From CADCTQ01 sp963844325 (GTDB taxonomy: Bacteria > Bacteroidota > Bacteroidia > Cytophagales > 172606-1): 64,000 bases of DNA. The stretch is from the NCBI GenBank assembly GCA_963844325.1, contig CAWJNV010000001.1:620001-684000 (forward strand), written 5' to 3'. Of the stretch, positions 20,401-28,580 are shown one piece after another (the first letter of the stretch is position 1; every line of letters begins with the position of its first letter). A model generated the notes under the pieces. It was not told the origin of the DNA. It searched no databases and saw only the letters and a list, made by a program, of their open reading frames with translations. Position numbers and translations under genes: made by a program.

Positions 20401-23400
20401 TTACCATTACCCACGGCGCTACCTCGCAGAGCATTCCCTTGAGCAGCGTGGTATTGTCCGTAAGCGGCCTGACGGCAACGATTGATCCGGCCAACTTCCC
20501 GTACTCAACTTCGGTAGGCGTATCGGTGCCCAACACCGCTTTTAAGGACCTGGCGGGAAATGCGTACGCCGGCACGACTTCGAGTACCTGGAGCTTTACG
20601 ACCGGTTCTGCCCCCGACACGCAGGCCCCCACGGCCACGCTTTCCCCAGCCAACGGCGCTACGAACGTTTCGATCAGCAGCAACTTAACGTTGACGTTCT
20701 CCGAACCAGTGACCAAAGCCACGACCGGTTCCATCACGATTACGCACGGAGCGACGACCCAAACCATTGCCTTGAGCAGCGTTACGTTGTCCGTAAGCGG
20801 CCTCACCGCTACGGTTGACCCGGCCAATTTCCCCTACGCCACGACCGTTGCGGTAACCGTGCCGAATACCGCCTTCAAGGACCCGGCTGGGAATGCCTAC
20901 GCGGGTACGACGGCGGCCACCTGGAGCTTTACCACCGGGGCCGCTCCCGATACGCAGGCCCCCACGGCTACGCTTTCTCCCGCCAACGGTGCCACTAACG
21001 TCTCGATCAGCAGCAACCTGGTGCTGACGTTCTCCGAACCGATGACCAAAGCGACGACCGGCTCCATCACGATTACCCACGGCGCTACCTCGCAAACCAT
21101 TGCCCTGAGCAGCGTGGTATTGTCGGTCAGTGGCCTGACGGCAACGGTTGACCCGGCCAACTTCCCGAACTCCGCTTCGGTAGGGGTAACTGTTCCCAAC
21201 ACCGCCTTTAAAGACCTCGCCGGAAATGCCTACGCGGGTACGACGGCGGCCACCTGGAGCTTTACCACGGCCCCGGCGCCGCTCCAGGAAATCAAAGTGA
21301 ACTTCCAGGACGCAGCCACCATTCCGCCGGCCGGCTGGCTCCGCGACTACGGGCAGCCCTTCGGCACCCGTACGGGCACCAACCAGGGCACCAACATGAC
21401 CTACGGCTGGAAAAAACGGTCCGACGGCACCCTGCTCGACTTGTCGGTGGGCGGTTCCTCCAACCTGGGCAACGGCCGCAACCGCAACAGCAGCCTCGAC
21501 CCGGACATTGACGTGCTGCGGGCAACGCTCATGCACATGCAGGCCGACGACCTGCCCACCACGTTCAACGGCACCCGGGTAGAAGGCTACTGGGAGATCA
21601 AAGTGCCCAACGGCGGCTACGACGTAACCGTGTCGGCCGGGGACGGCGTGGTGAGCACGGACCCCGAAGTGTACAGCCTCAACGCCGAGGGCGTCAATGC
21701 CATTGCGCGTTTTACGCCGGGTGGCCTGGCCGGCAGCCTCACGCGGTTCAAGTCCGCCACGGTCCGCGTGGTCGTGTCGGACGGCAACCTGACCCTCAAC
21801 GCCGACGGGGGTACCAACACGAAAATCAACTCGGTGCGCATCGTGCCGGTCACCACCGGACCGTTCCTCTACTGGTCGGCTATCGCCCAAAACCTCACGG
21901 TGGCGCAGGGCAGCACCGCCCCCTTCGCCCTGCAACTGAAAACCTCCAACCTGGGTACCGCAACGGCCGCGTTGTCGGCCGTGTACGGGGCCGGCGGATC
22001 GGGCTGGCTGAGTTTTAACGCGAGCCAGTCTACGGGTACGCCCACCGTCAATTTCACCTGCCAGCCCGGCGCCCTGCCCGTGGGTACGTACACCGCCACG
22101 GTAACCGCCGCCGCGACCGGCTACACCAGCGCCGCGTACGCCGTGACGATGAACGTGGTGGCTTCCCGTCCCTACGTGAAGGGCTCTTCCCCCGCCGACG
22201 GCGCCCAGAACGTGAGCGTAAGCATTGCCAGCGTGGTTGCCAACGACCTGTACGTGCCCGAAGTGGCCGGCTTCAAGGGCGGCGTCAACAACACCACCCT
22301 GACGTCTTCCACCGTGAAGCTCCTCAAGGTCAGCAACGGGATCGAAACCCAGCTCACGGGCATCATCCAGGGCACGGGGGGCGGCGACGCCATCAGCTTT
22401 ACGCCCAGCTTCGCCCTCGAATCCAACACCACCTACCGCTTCGTGATCACCGACGGGGTGAAGTCCAACAGCGGCGCCGCTTTCCTGCCCTACCAGGCCA
22501 CCTTCCGGACGGGAACCGTGGTGACCGACCCGGGCCACCTGACGGGCGTGAGCTTTAAGCCCATGCCCCAGACTCAGACCGAAGGGCAACAGTACACGAG
22601 CCTCGCCATCGGTCCCGACCGCAAGCTGTACGGGCTGATGCTCAACGGCACCATCAAACGCTTCCCGATCAATGCCGACGGCTCGCTGGGCACGCCGCAG
22701 CAGATCAACACGCTTACCGCTACGTACGGGGCCCGGTCGGCCGTGGGGCTTGCCTTCGACCCGGCGGCCACGGCCACCAACCCCATCGTGTGGGTATCGC
22801 ACTGCTCGGCCGGCCTGACCAACGCCCCCTCGTTCGACGGCAACGTTTCCCGCCTGAGCGGCGCCAACCTGGAGAGTCCGCAACTGGTGCTTACCCGCCT
22901 GCCCCGTTCCATGAAGGACCACCTGGTCAACGGCCTGGCCTTCGGCCCCGACGGCGCCCTCTACATTTCGCAGGGCAGCAACAGTTCGATGGGCGCCTAC
23001 GACGACACCTGGCAACGCTCGGAAAGCCTGCTGGCCGGCGCCATCCTGCGGCTCGACCGGTCGAAGCTGACGGGCCTGACGCTGCCGCTGAACGTGGAAA
23101 CCACCAGCAACCTCACCTACATCAACGGCGCCTCGTCTACCAGCATGCGGATGCCCGACGGCAAGTACAACCCGTACGCCGGCACTTCGCCCCTGACCAT
23201 TTACGCCTCGGGCGTGCGCAACGCCTACGACCTGCTGTGGCACTCCAACGGGCAGCTCTACGTACCCACCAACGGTTCGGCCTCCGGCGGCAACTCGCCG
23301 GCTTCGGTGACCGGGACCCGCCGGCCCAACGGCACGTTCTACAACGGCCCGGCGATTCCCGCCACCACGTCCATCCAGGTGCAGAACGACTGGTTGTTCC

Positions 23401-25631
23401 GGATCAACCCGGCCAAGCCCGTGGGCTACTACGGCCACCCCAACCCCCTGCGCGGCGAATACGTGACCAACCGGGGCTACCCCGACAACAGCCGGTACGC
23501 CAACACGGTGACCGCCGACATCAACTACCGCGGCGCCGCCTACAACTTTGAACTCAACAAATCGCCCAACGGGGTGATCGAGTACAAAAACGGGACGGTG
23601 TTCGGCGGAGTCCTCAAGGGCAAACTGCTGGTGTGCCGGTTCAGCGGCGGCAGCGACATCATCGTGCTCGAACCCGGCTCGGTGACGAAGGTGCCCACGG
23701 CCACCGATGACTTCATTTACGACATTGTGAAGGCCTGGACCGGCGGGGGCACGCCGGGCATTCCGGGGCTGTCGGGCTTTGCCAACCCGCTCGACATTAC
23801 CGAAGACACCCAGACGGGCAACCTGTACGTGTCGGAACACGCCTGGGAGGACAACGACACCCGCCCCTCGCGCATCACGCTGCTCAAGGTCAACGCCACC
23901 GTGTCGCAGGGCATCGCCACGGTGAGCCCCGCCAGAGTAGTGGACAACGACGTGGCCGGCGGCACGGCGGGCCGTTACCACACCATCACCCTGGCCAATA
24001 CCGGCAGCGCCAACCTGAGGGTAACCGGCATTGCCCTCACCGGCCTGGATGCCTCGCAGTACGTATTGGCCGGCGCCCCAACGGCCACGGCCACTTCGCC
24101 CTACACCGTGCTGCCCAACAGCGCCGTGACCTTCAGCGTGGCGTTTAACCCGGCCACCACCGGCGTGAAGACGGCCAAACTCCAGGTCACCAGCGAAAAC
24201 AACGCCGTGCGGGAAGTGACGCTGAGCGGCCTGGGCACCAAGGGCCTGGGCGGCACCAACGAACCTTCCTTGCAGCAAATCCTCGACGTGCACGGCGTGT
24301 TCGTGACGGCCGGCGACAACGACAAGACCACCAACATCATCAACAGCCTCACGCCCACGGCCACCCTGCTGGGCGGCGAACTGCGCATCCAGCAGTTTGT
24401 CCGCTCCAACGACGGCCCCGTGACGGTGGAAGTGCTGGGCGTGTTCGGGCCGCAGTCGGCGGGCGGTACGGTGGCGGCCTTCGGGTGGTACCCGTCGGGC
24501 AGCACCCTTACCAAGAACGGCTTGTTTACCGTGCCCAACAGCGGGTACCAGACCGTGAACGTACCCGTAACGGGCACCCGGTCCTTCGACCCCGGCGCGG
24601 CCACGTTCGGCTTCTATTCGCAGTGGCCGTTCTTCAGCAGCCGCACCGTGTACCAGGAAGACCACCTGAACACGTTTACCGGGGCCATTCCGCACCACGT
24701 ACGCGTGTACCCGCTCAAAACATCCACGGGAGCCACCGTGGCCGACGCCTACGTGCTGGCCTACGAGGAAACCACCTCGGGGCACGATTACCAGGACATC
24801 GTGGTGATCGTGCGGAACGTGAAACCCGCGCCGGTGAAGACGGTGATGATCGACTTCAAGCCTGCCGCCTCCGCTGCGCAAACGGGTTACACCCCCGACA
24901 ACGGGCTGGCCTACGATGCCACGCGGGGCTTCGGCTGGATTGACCCCGTGACCAAGGCGCCCAAGCTCAACCAGGCCTACGCCCGCGAACGGACCGGCAC
25001 CGACGAGTTGCGGGTGCGGACGTTCAACGCGATGCGGCCCACCACGGGCGGCTCGGCCAGCTACGCCAACTGGGAGTACAAGGTGCTCAACGGCTTCTAC
25101 AAAGTGACGGTGCAGGTGGGCGACCCGGGCTTCTACGACAGCTTCCACCACATCAACGCGGAAGGCGTGTCGGTAATCAGCAACTTCGTGCCCACGGCCA
25201 CCACCAAGTACCGGGTAGCCACCAAAGTCGTGGAGGTGAAGGACGGCAAGCTGACCATCGACGCCACGGGCGGGCCGGTCAACAACAACACCAAGATCGG
25301 CTACATTCTCATCACGCCGGCCACCAGCCTGTCGGGCCGCCTGGCCGCCGACGACAACCCGGAAGCCGGGGCAACGGGCCTCGACGTGGTGGCCTATCCC
25401 AACCCCACGGCGGGCCACGTGACGCTGGCCTTCGCGGGCCTGCCCGCCGAAGAGACGGTAGCCGTTACGGTGATCAGTCCAATCGGGGTTGTTTGCCGGC
25501 AGGAAAACCACTCCATTTCCACCGAAAATGGTTCGCTGTCGCTGGACCTGGCGGAATTGAAGGCGGGTACGTACCTGGTGAAAGTGCAGTCGGGCGACCG
25601 GGTCAAACTGCTGCGGGTGGTGAAACGGTAA
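17466..25631 (+). CDS. giant secreted multidomain protein with Ig-like repeats, sugar-dehydrogenase-like propeller and T9SS tail
   Basis: 2721 residues. Order: signal peptide (LSFLLLLMMLIAAGVHAVAA); eleven Ig-like repeats of about 110 residues (about 55-1270), each opening with an APTATLSP-type strand and containing LTFSEPVTK and WSFTTG; a malectin-like domain (about 1274-1466, NAEGVNAIARF); an Ig-like domain (to about 1685); a beta-propeller like glucose/sorbosone dehydrogenases (about 1690-2150; GLAFGPDGALYISQGS, SGVRNAYDLLWHSNGQLY, TGNLYVSEHAW); a HYDIN-like sandwich; an unrecognised domain (about 2260-2455); a second malectin-like domain (NAEGVSVISNF); and a type A T9SS domain (VVAYPNPTAGHVTLAF to the end). 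It is likely displayed on the cell surface. Catalysis by the propeller is unproven. A terminator follows. Confidence 0.88.
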   Translation: MKRATNPRQEFVVRKSSLSFLLLLMMLIAAGVHAVAALPHPAGAPNEKVRWDDVPPTATLAPANDDTGVPVNGNLELTFSEPVTKAATGTITLTHGDTDQSIALSAVTLSEDGRTAVIDPAEDFPYATVVEVSVPAGAFRDLAGNLYAGTAEPTVSWRFTTGAEPDTKAPTATLSPVDGAGNVSITSNLVLTFSEAVTKGSGSITITHGGTSQNIGLGAVDLSADGLTATIDPADFPYASAVSVEVPNTAFEDEAGNPYAGTTADTWRFTTGDEPDTKAPTATFSPGNGATNVSVTSDLTLTFSEAVTKGTGSITITHGGTTQSISVGDVTLSPDGLTATIDPADFPYATPVSVEVPNAAFEDEAGNPYAGTTADTWRFTTGDEPDTTPPTATSVSPTDGAIEVPVTVNLELTFSEPVTIGSGSITIAHGGTTQSISVNDVTLSPNGATATIDAADFPYATPVSVEVPAGAFKDAAGNLFAGLSASAWRFTTGAEPDTKAPTATLSPGNGATNVSVSSNLTLTFSEAVTKGSGSITIAYGGTTQNISVGDVALSADGLTATVDPADFPYATPVGVTVPNTAFKDLADNPYAGTTSDTWNFTTGAAPDTQAPTATLSPANGTTNVSITSNLTLTFSEPVTKATTGSITISYGTTSQTIALSSVVLSQNGLTATVDPANFPYSTSVGVSVPNTAFRDLAGNAYAGTTASTWSFTTGSAPDTQAPTATLSPANGATNVPITSNLTLTFSEPVTKATTGSITITYGATTQTIALSNVVLSVNGLTATIDPANFPYSTSVGVTVPNTAFKDLAGNAYAGTTASTWSFTTGTAPDTQAPTATLSPANGATNVSISSNLVLTFSEPVTKATTGSITISQGATSQSIPLSSVTLSVNGLTATIDPADFPYSTSVGVTVPNTAFKDLAGNAYAGTTSSTWSFTTGSAPDTQAPTATLSPANGATNVSISSNLVLTFSEPVTKAATGSVTITHGATSQSIPLSSVVLSVSGLTATIDPANFPYSTSVGVSVPNTAFKDLAGNAYAGTTSSTWSFTTGSAPDTQAPTATLSPANGATNVSISSNLTLTFSEPVTKATTGSITITHGATTQTIALSSVTLSVSGLTATVDPANFPYATTVAVTVPNTAFKDPAGNAYAGTTAATWSFTTGAAPDTQAPTATLSPANGATNVSISSNLVLTFSEPMTKATTGSITITHGATSQTIALSSVVLSVSGLTATVDPANFPNSASVGVTVPNTAFKDLAGNAYAGTTAATWSFTTAPAPLQEIKVNFQDAATIPPAGWLRDYGQPFGTRTGTNQGTNMTYGWKKRSDGTLLDLSVGGSSNLGNGRNRNSSLDPDIDVLRATLMHMQADDLPTTFNGTRVEGYWEIKVPNGGYDVTVSAGDGVVSTDPEVYSLNAEGVNAIARFTPGGLAGSLTRFKSATVRVVVSDGNLTLNADGGTNTKINSVRIVPVTTGPFLYWSAIAQNLTVAQGSTAPFALQLKTSNLGTATAALSAVYGAGGSGWLSFNASQSTGTPTVNFTCQPGALPVGTYTATVTAAATGYTSAAYAVTMNVVASRPYVKGSSPADGAQNVSVSIASVVANDLYVPEVAGFKGGVNNTTLTSSTVKLLKVSNGIETQLTGIIQGTGGGDAISFTPSFALESNTTYRFVITDGVKSNSGAAFLPYQATFRTGTVVTDPGHLTGVSFKPMPQTQTEGQQYTSLAIGPDRKLYGLMLNGTIKRFPINADGSLGTPQQINTLTATYGARSAVGLAFDPAATATNPIVWVSHCSAGLTNAPSFDGNVSRLSGANLESPQLVLTRLPRSMKDHLVNGLAFGPDGALYISQGSNSSMGAYDDTWQRSESLLAGAILRLDRSKLTGLTLPLNVETTSNLTYINGASSTSMRMPDGKYNPYAGTSPLTIYASGVRNAYDLLWHSNGQLYVPTNGSASGGNSPASVTGTRRPNGTFYNGPAIPATTSIQVQNDWLFRINPAKPVGYYGHPNPLRGEYVTNRGYPDNSRYANTVTADINYRGAAYNFELNKSPNGVIEYKNGTVFGGVLKGKLLVCRFSGGSDIIVLEPGSVTKVPTATDDFIYDIVKAWTGGGTPGIPGLSGFANPLDITEDTQTGNLYVSEHAWEDNDTRPSRITLLKVNATVSQGIATVSPARVVDNDVAGGTAGRYHTITLANTGSANLRVTGIALTGLDASQYVLAGAPTATATSPYTVLPNSAVTFSVAFNPATTGVKTAKLQVTSENNAVREVTLSGLGTKGLGGTNEPSLQQILDVHGVFVTAGDNDKTTNIINSLTPTATLLGGELRIQQFVRSNDGPVTVEVLGVFGPQSAGGTVAAFGWYPSGSTLTKNGLFTVPNSGYQTVNVPVTGTRSFDPGAATFGFYSQWPFFSSRTVYQEDHLNTFTGAIPHHVRVYPLKTSTGATVADAYVLAYEETTSGHDYQDIVVIVRNVKPAPVKTVMIDFKPAASAAQTGYTPDNGLAYDATRGFGWIDPVTKAPKLNQAYARERTGTDELRVRTFNAMRPTTGGSASYANWEYKVLNGFYKVTVQVGDPGFYDSFHHINAEGVSVISNFVPTATTKYRVATKVVEVKDGKLTIDATGGPVNNNTKIGYILITPATSLSGRLAADDNPEAGATGLDVVAYPNPTAGHVTLAFAGLPAEETVAVTVISPIGVVCRQENHSISTENGSLSLDLAELKAGTYLVKVQSGDRVKLLRVVKR
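17634..21270 (+). repeat. eleven tandem Ig-like coding repeats of about 330 bases
   Basis: The core LTFSEPVTK or LTFSEAVTK recurs eleven times at about 330-base spacing. Copies 2-5 have a short GSGSITI-type strand, while copies 6-11 (and copy 1 in part) carry one residue more (ATTGSITI). Copies 6-11 are nearly identical in protein and close in DNA, which indicates recent expansion by unequal recombination. Confidence 0.9.
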
Positions 25632-25673
25632 CGGGAGCACCCCGGCCCGTTCACGGTAACTTCACAAAAACTT

Positions 25674-25709
25674 CATCCCGGCTGCTCTGCGCGGCCGGGA
25701 TGTTTTTTT
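25674..25709. terminator. intrinsic terminator, possibly bidirectional
   Basis: Perfect 9-base arms CATCCCGGC and GCCGGGATG are followed by seven T on the + strand and preceded by AAAAACTT, which would serve the minus-strand Nudix gene. It lies between two convergent genes, the giant secreted protein and the Nudix hydrolase. Confidence 0.85.
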
Positions 25710-25713
25710 ATAC

Positions 25714-26265
25714 CTACCCTTTCCCCAGCTTCTCCAGCGCCAGGAACGTAATGGCAATCGAGTTGGCAACCCTGATCTCCCCGGCCAGCACTTTGTTTTT
25801 CATCTCCCCCAGCGGCACCCGTTCCACGCGGATGTTTTCGGTCTCGTCCAGGGCCTGCTCCCGCACCGGGTGCACCCCTTCGGCCAGGAACAGGTGAAAG
25901 CGGTTCGTGTTCTTGGTGGGATCGTCGTGCAGGGTCGCCAGGGGCGTAAGCCGGTCGGCGGCGTAGCCCGTCTCCTCCAGCAGTTCCCGCCGCGCCGCCT
26001 CTTCGGGGGGCTCGTTGGCTTCGCACAGGCCGCCGGGCAGTTCGAGCAGGATTTCGCGGGCCCCGTGCTTGTACTGCCGCACCATGATCACTTCGCCGGC
26101 CGCCGTGACCGGGAACACCAGGGCCACCTCGGGCCGCACGCTGACGTAGTAGTCGTCGAGGATGCGGCCGTCGGGCAGTTGCACCGCTTCGCGGCGCACC
26201 TTGTACCAGCGGAGGTCCAGCACCATTTCGGTGCGCAGCGTCTTCCAGGGTTGCGGGTCAGTCAT
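25714..26265 (-). CDS. Nudix hydrolase, ADP-ribose pyrophosphatase-like
   Basis: A 183-residue protein with a perfect Nudix box (GLCEANEPPEEAARRELLEE, then TGY; pattern Gx5Ex7REUxEExGU). The upstream strand VMVRQYKHGAREILLELPGG is typical of ADP-sugar pyrophosphatases, which clear ADP-ribose and related metabolites. I start at the ATG at 26265 (MTDPQPWKTL), since the longer frame begins with low-complexity sequence. The start overlaps the end of coaX by 8 bases (ATGACTGA), so the two are co-translated. Confidence 0.9.
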   Translation of the reverse strand: MTDPQPWKTLRTEMVLDLRWYKVRREAVQLPDGRILDDYYVSVRPEVALVFPVTAAGEVIMVRQYKHGAREILLELPGGLCEANEPPEEAARRELLEETGYAADRLTPLATLHDDPTKNTNRFHLFLAEGVHPVREQALDETENIRVERVPLGEMKNKVLAGEIRVANSIAITFLALEKLGKG

Positions 26266-27046
26266 GGCGGGGCGTCTGGGTTTGGACGAACTGCCCGATG
26301 ATGCGCAGTCCGTCGAGGGTAAGGTTGGGTTCAATGGCGTGAAACAGCCGTTTGAGCGGCGTGATCACCGACGACAAGCCGCCCGTCGCCACCGCCCGGC
26401 AGCCCGGGTCGCCCAGTTCCGCCCGGATGTGGTTCACCAGCGACTCCACCAGCCCCACGTAGCCCAGCAGCACCCCGGCCTGCATGGCCTGGATCGTGTT
26501 TTTGCCGATGGCCGAAAGGGGCATTTCCAGGGGCACGTCGGGCAGTTTGGCCGTATTCTGCGACAGGGCTTTGATGGCCGTGCGCAGGCCCGGGGCAATG
26601 GCGACCCCGAGCAGGTGGCCGCGGGCCGTCACGGTGGTAAAGGTCAGCGCCGTGCCGAAATCCACCACGATGCAGTTGGACCGGTACTTGGTGTACGCCG
26701 CCACCGCGTTGGCCACTAGGTCGGAGCCGATTTCGTGCGGCCGGTCGATGCGCACCTCCAGGCGCGGGTACACGTCGGGGCCCACCACCACGGGCGGGCG
26801 GCCGAACAGTTGGGTGATCATGTCGGCCAGCCGGTCGGTGAGCGGCGGCACCACGCTGCTGAGCACCACCTGCGTTACCCCGCTCAGCGGTACGCCGGCC
26901 TCCAGAAAGAGTTGCCGGACCCTCACTTCGTAGGCCAGGGCCGGCTCGTTGGGCAGCGTTTTGAGGCGCCACACGTCCCGCCATGCGTCCCCTTCGGCCA
27001 GGCCCAGCACCACGTCTGAATTTCCAATGTCAATTGCCAGAAGCAT
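26258..27046 (-). CDS. coaX: type III pantothenate kinase
   Basis: A 262-residue ASKHA-fold kinase that phosphorylates pantothenate, the first step of coenzyme A synthesis. Motifs: phosphate loop LLAIDIGNSDVVLGL at the N-terminus, GSDLVANAVAAYTKY with the catalytic aspartate, VVDFGTALTFTTV, and AIAPGLRTAIKALSQNTAKLP. Length is normal. It lies between a CvpA-like gene (upstream) and the Nudix gene (overlapping downstream). Confidence 0.95.
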   Translation of the reverse strand: MLLAIDIGNSDVVLGLAEGDAWRDVWRLKTLPNEPALAYEVRVRQLFLEAGVPLSGVTQVVLSSVVPPLTDRLADMITQLFGRPPVVVGPDVYPRLEVRIDRPHEIGSDLVANAVAAYTKYRSNCIVVDFGTALTFTTVTARGHLLGVAIAPGLRTAIKALSQNTAKLPDVPLEMPLSAIGKNTIQAMQAGVLLGYVGLVESLVNHIRAELGDPGCRAVATGGLSSVITPLKRLFHAIEPNLTLDGLRIIGQFVQTQTPRHD

Positions 27047-27052
27047 AAGCGG

Positions 27053-27148
27053 AAATTATGGATTTTAAATTTTGGATTTTGAATGACTGATCACTGGCAA
27101 ACAACCCGAAGGGCCCTTAATTCAAAATTTATAATTCAAAATCCATAA
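27053..27148. repeat. AT-rich word-repeat hairpin between cvpA-like gene and coaX
   Basis: Arms AATTATGGATTTTAAATTTT (27054 onward) and their complement ending TTCAAAATCCATAATT (to about 27148) pair with few mismatches, with GGATTTTGAAT words repeated in each. The central part contains a second small stem (CGAAGGGCCC area). Both flanking genes read on the minus strand, so transcripts cross it. Confidence 0.65.
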
Positions 27149-27685
27149 TTACCCTTTCGTCACGTGCTGGATGGCGCTTTGGAGGGAATGGAGCAGGTCT
27201 TTGCCCATCGGCAGCAGGTTAGAAGCCTTGGTGATGGCTACCGGCGCGATGGGGGCTATCACCGGGTAGAGGAACGTATTGTCGGTGGTGTCCTTGGGCA
27301 GTTTGACGCCCACCGCAAACACCAGCCACAGGAACACGCTGACGCCGAAGGCCCACGTGAACACGCCCACCAGGGCCCCGGCCATGCTGTCGAACGAGCC
27401 GATCAGCGTGTACTGGATGGATTTGCGCAGCAACTGCCCCAGCTTGTTGACGAGCAGGATGATGGGAAAGAAGATGGCCGCAAAGGCGATGTAGGGCAGG
27501 AAACGGTTGCTGCTGGAAAAGTACGGTTTGAGCAGGTCGAGGCCGGTGTCCATAAGCTTGAAGCCCAGGATGACGGCCAGCACGAAGGCCAGGATGCCGA
27601 CCAGCGACATGAGCAGGCCCTGTTTGTAGCCGATGTAGGCGCCCCACAACAAAGGAACGATGATGAGCAGGTCGAGGGTTTTCAT
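27149..27685 (-). CDS. CvpA-family membrane protein
   Basis: A 178-residue protein with four hydrophobic segments (LLIIVPLLWGAYIGYKQGLL; VGILAFVLAVILGFKLM; YIAFAAIFFPIILLVNKL; ALVGVFTWAFGVSVFLWLVF). The pattern of short loops and the GxxxGxxQGL start match the CvpA/colicin V production family. Its biochemical function is unclear in all species. It is the first gene of the minus-strand set with coaX and the Nudix gene. Confidence 0.85.
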   Translation of the reverse strand: MKTLDLLIIVPLLWGAYIGYKQGLLMSLVGILAFVLAVILGFKLMDTGLDLLKPYFSSSNRFLPYIAFAAIFFPIILLVNKLGQLLRKSIQYTLIGSFDSMAGALVGVFTWAFGVSVFLWLVFAVGVKLPKDTTDNTFLYPVIAPIAPVAITKASNLLPMGKDLLHSLQSAIQHVTKG

Positions 27686-27750
27686 GCAGGAGTAAGTGGA
27701 GAAGTCGCCCTAAGTTATCAATTCCGGGCAGATTTCACGGTTAGTTTCAC

Positions 27751-27780
27751 GCAAAGACGCAAAGGAGGAGCGCAAAGACC
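27751..27780. repeat. CGCAAAG word repeat
   Basis: The word CGCAAAG appears three times in 30 bases (CACGCAAAGACGCAAAGG, then GCGCAAAGA). Such clusters are a known intergenic feature in several bacterial groups. It sits between the divergent cvpA-like and sigma-factor genes. No function can be assigned. Confidence 0.5.
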
Positions 27781-27879
27781 GCACTACCAAACCTTTAATA
27801 ATCCTTTTTACCGCTTAACAGCCGTATTTTATAATGTAAATGAGATTTTTTTGGAAGATTTGGGTTTTTTACCGTACTT

Positions 27880-27907
27880 CGTTACACTGCGAACCCGTTG
27901 TGTAACG
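27880..27907 (+). promoter_or_regulatory. inverted repeat upstream of the ECF sigma gene
   Basis: Perfect 8-base arms CGTTACAC and GTGTAACG flank a 12-base spacer, 41 bases before the sigma-factor start. The symmetry suits a dimeric regulator site or a 5' leader hairpin. An AT-rich stretch just upstream (TTTTATAATGTAAATGAGAT) could hold the promoter. Confidence 0.4.
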
Positions 27908-27948
27908 CGGCCGTTCGTCTAACCCTTACCAGCCCCGACTCCCCGCGC

Positions 27949-28521
27949 ATGTCACCCCGTCCGTACCCCCAGGCTAGTGATGAGGCGTTAGCCCAACTGC
28001 TCCGCCAGGGCGACATGGGGGCTTTTGAGGAAATTTACCACCGCTACTGGCCCCGACTCCACGGCCTTGCCTACAAACGGCTCCGCTCCCGCGAAGCCAC
28101 CGAAGAAATCGTGCAGGACGTGTTCACCAAGTTGTGGCAGCACCGCGAAACCCGGGTGATCCGCGTATCGCTGGCCGCCTACCTGTTCAAAGCCGCCAAG
28201 TACGCCGTGCTCGACCACCTGCAACGCGAACTCGTGCGGCAGAACTACCGCGAGGCCGTGCAGCACGCGGCCCCGGCCGGCCACAACGGCACCGAAGAAG
28301 CAGTGCTCCACAACGACCTCAGCCTGCAACTCGAAGCGGGCATCCAGCGGCTGCCCAGCCAGGCCCGTTCCGTGTTCCGGCTCAGCCGCCAGGAAGACCT
28401 GTCCATGAAGGAGATTGCCGCCCGGCTCGACATCTCCGAAAAGACCGCCGAAAACCACCTCGGCAACGCCCTCAGGAAGCTCCGCCTCAGCCTGCGGGAC
28501 TTTTTGGGGTGTTTCCTGTAG
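27949..28521 (+). CDS. ECF RNA polymerase sigma factor
   Basis: A 190-residue sigma-70 family protein with region 2 (MGAFEEIYHRYWPRLHGLAY, EATEEIVQDVFTKLWQ) and region 4 (LPSQARSVFRLSRQEDLSMK, then EIAARLDISEKTAENHL). It belongs to the Bacteroidota type controlled by FecR anti-sigma proteins and SusC-like transducers. The ATG at 27949 is used; the frame continues upstream to a TTG but without homology. The expected partner FecR lies at 36368, beyond three minus-strand genes; normally the two are adjacent. Confidence 0.93.
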   Translation: MSPRPYPQASDEALAQLLRQGDMGAFEEIYHRYWPRLHGLAYKRLRSREATEEIVQDVFTKLWQHRETRVIRVSLAAYLFKAAKYAVLDHLQRELVRQNYREAVQHAAPAGHNGTEEAVLHNDLSLQLEAGIQRLPSQARSVFRLSRQEDLSMKEIAARLDISEKTAENHLGNALRKLRLSLRDFLGCFL

Positions 28522-28580
28522 GGATGGCAGGGTAGGGATTGGGGGTATTGAGAGATTAGGGAATTAGCGGATTGGGGTGT

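Noticed and set aside
20685..25640. 1651-codon open frame antisense to the giant secreted protein
   Set aside because: It mirrors a GC-rich coding strand with few stops in one antisense frame. The translation is rich in G, R, H and V with no domain, while the sense frame has a signal peptide, repeats and a sorting domain.
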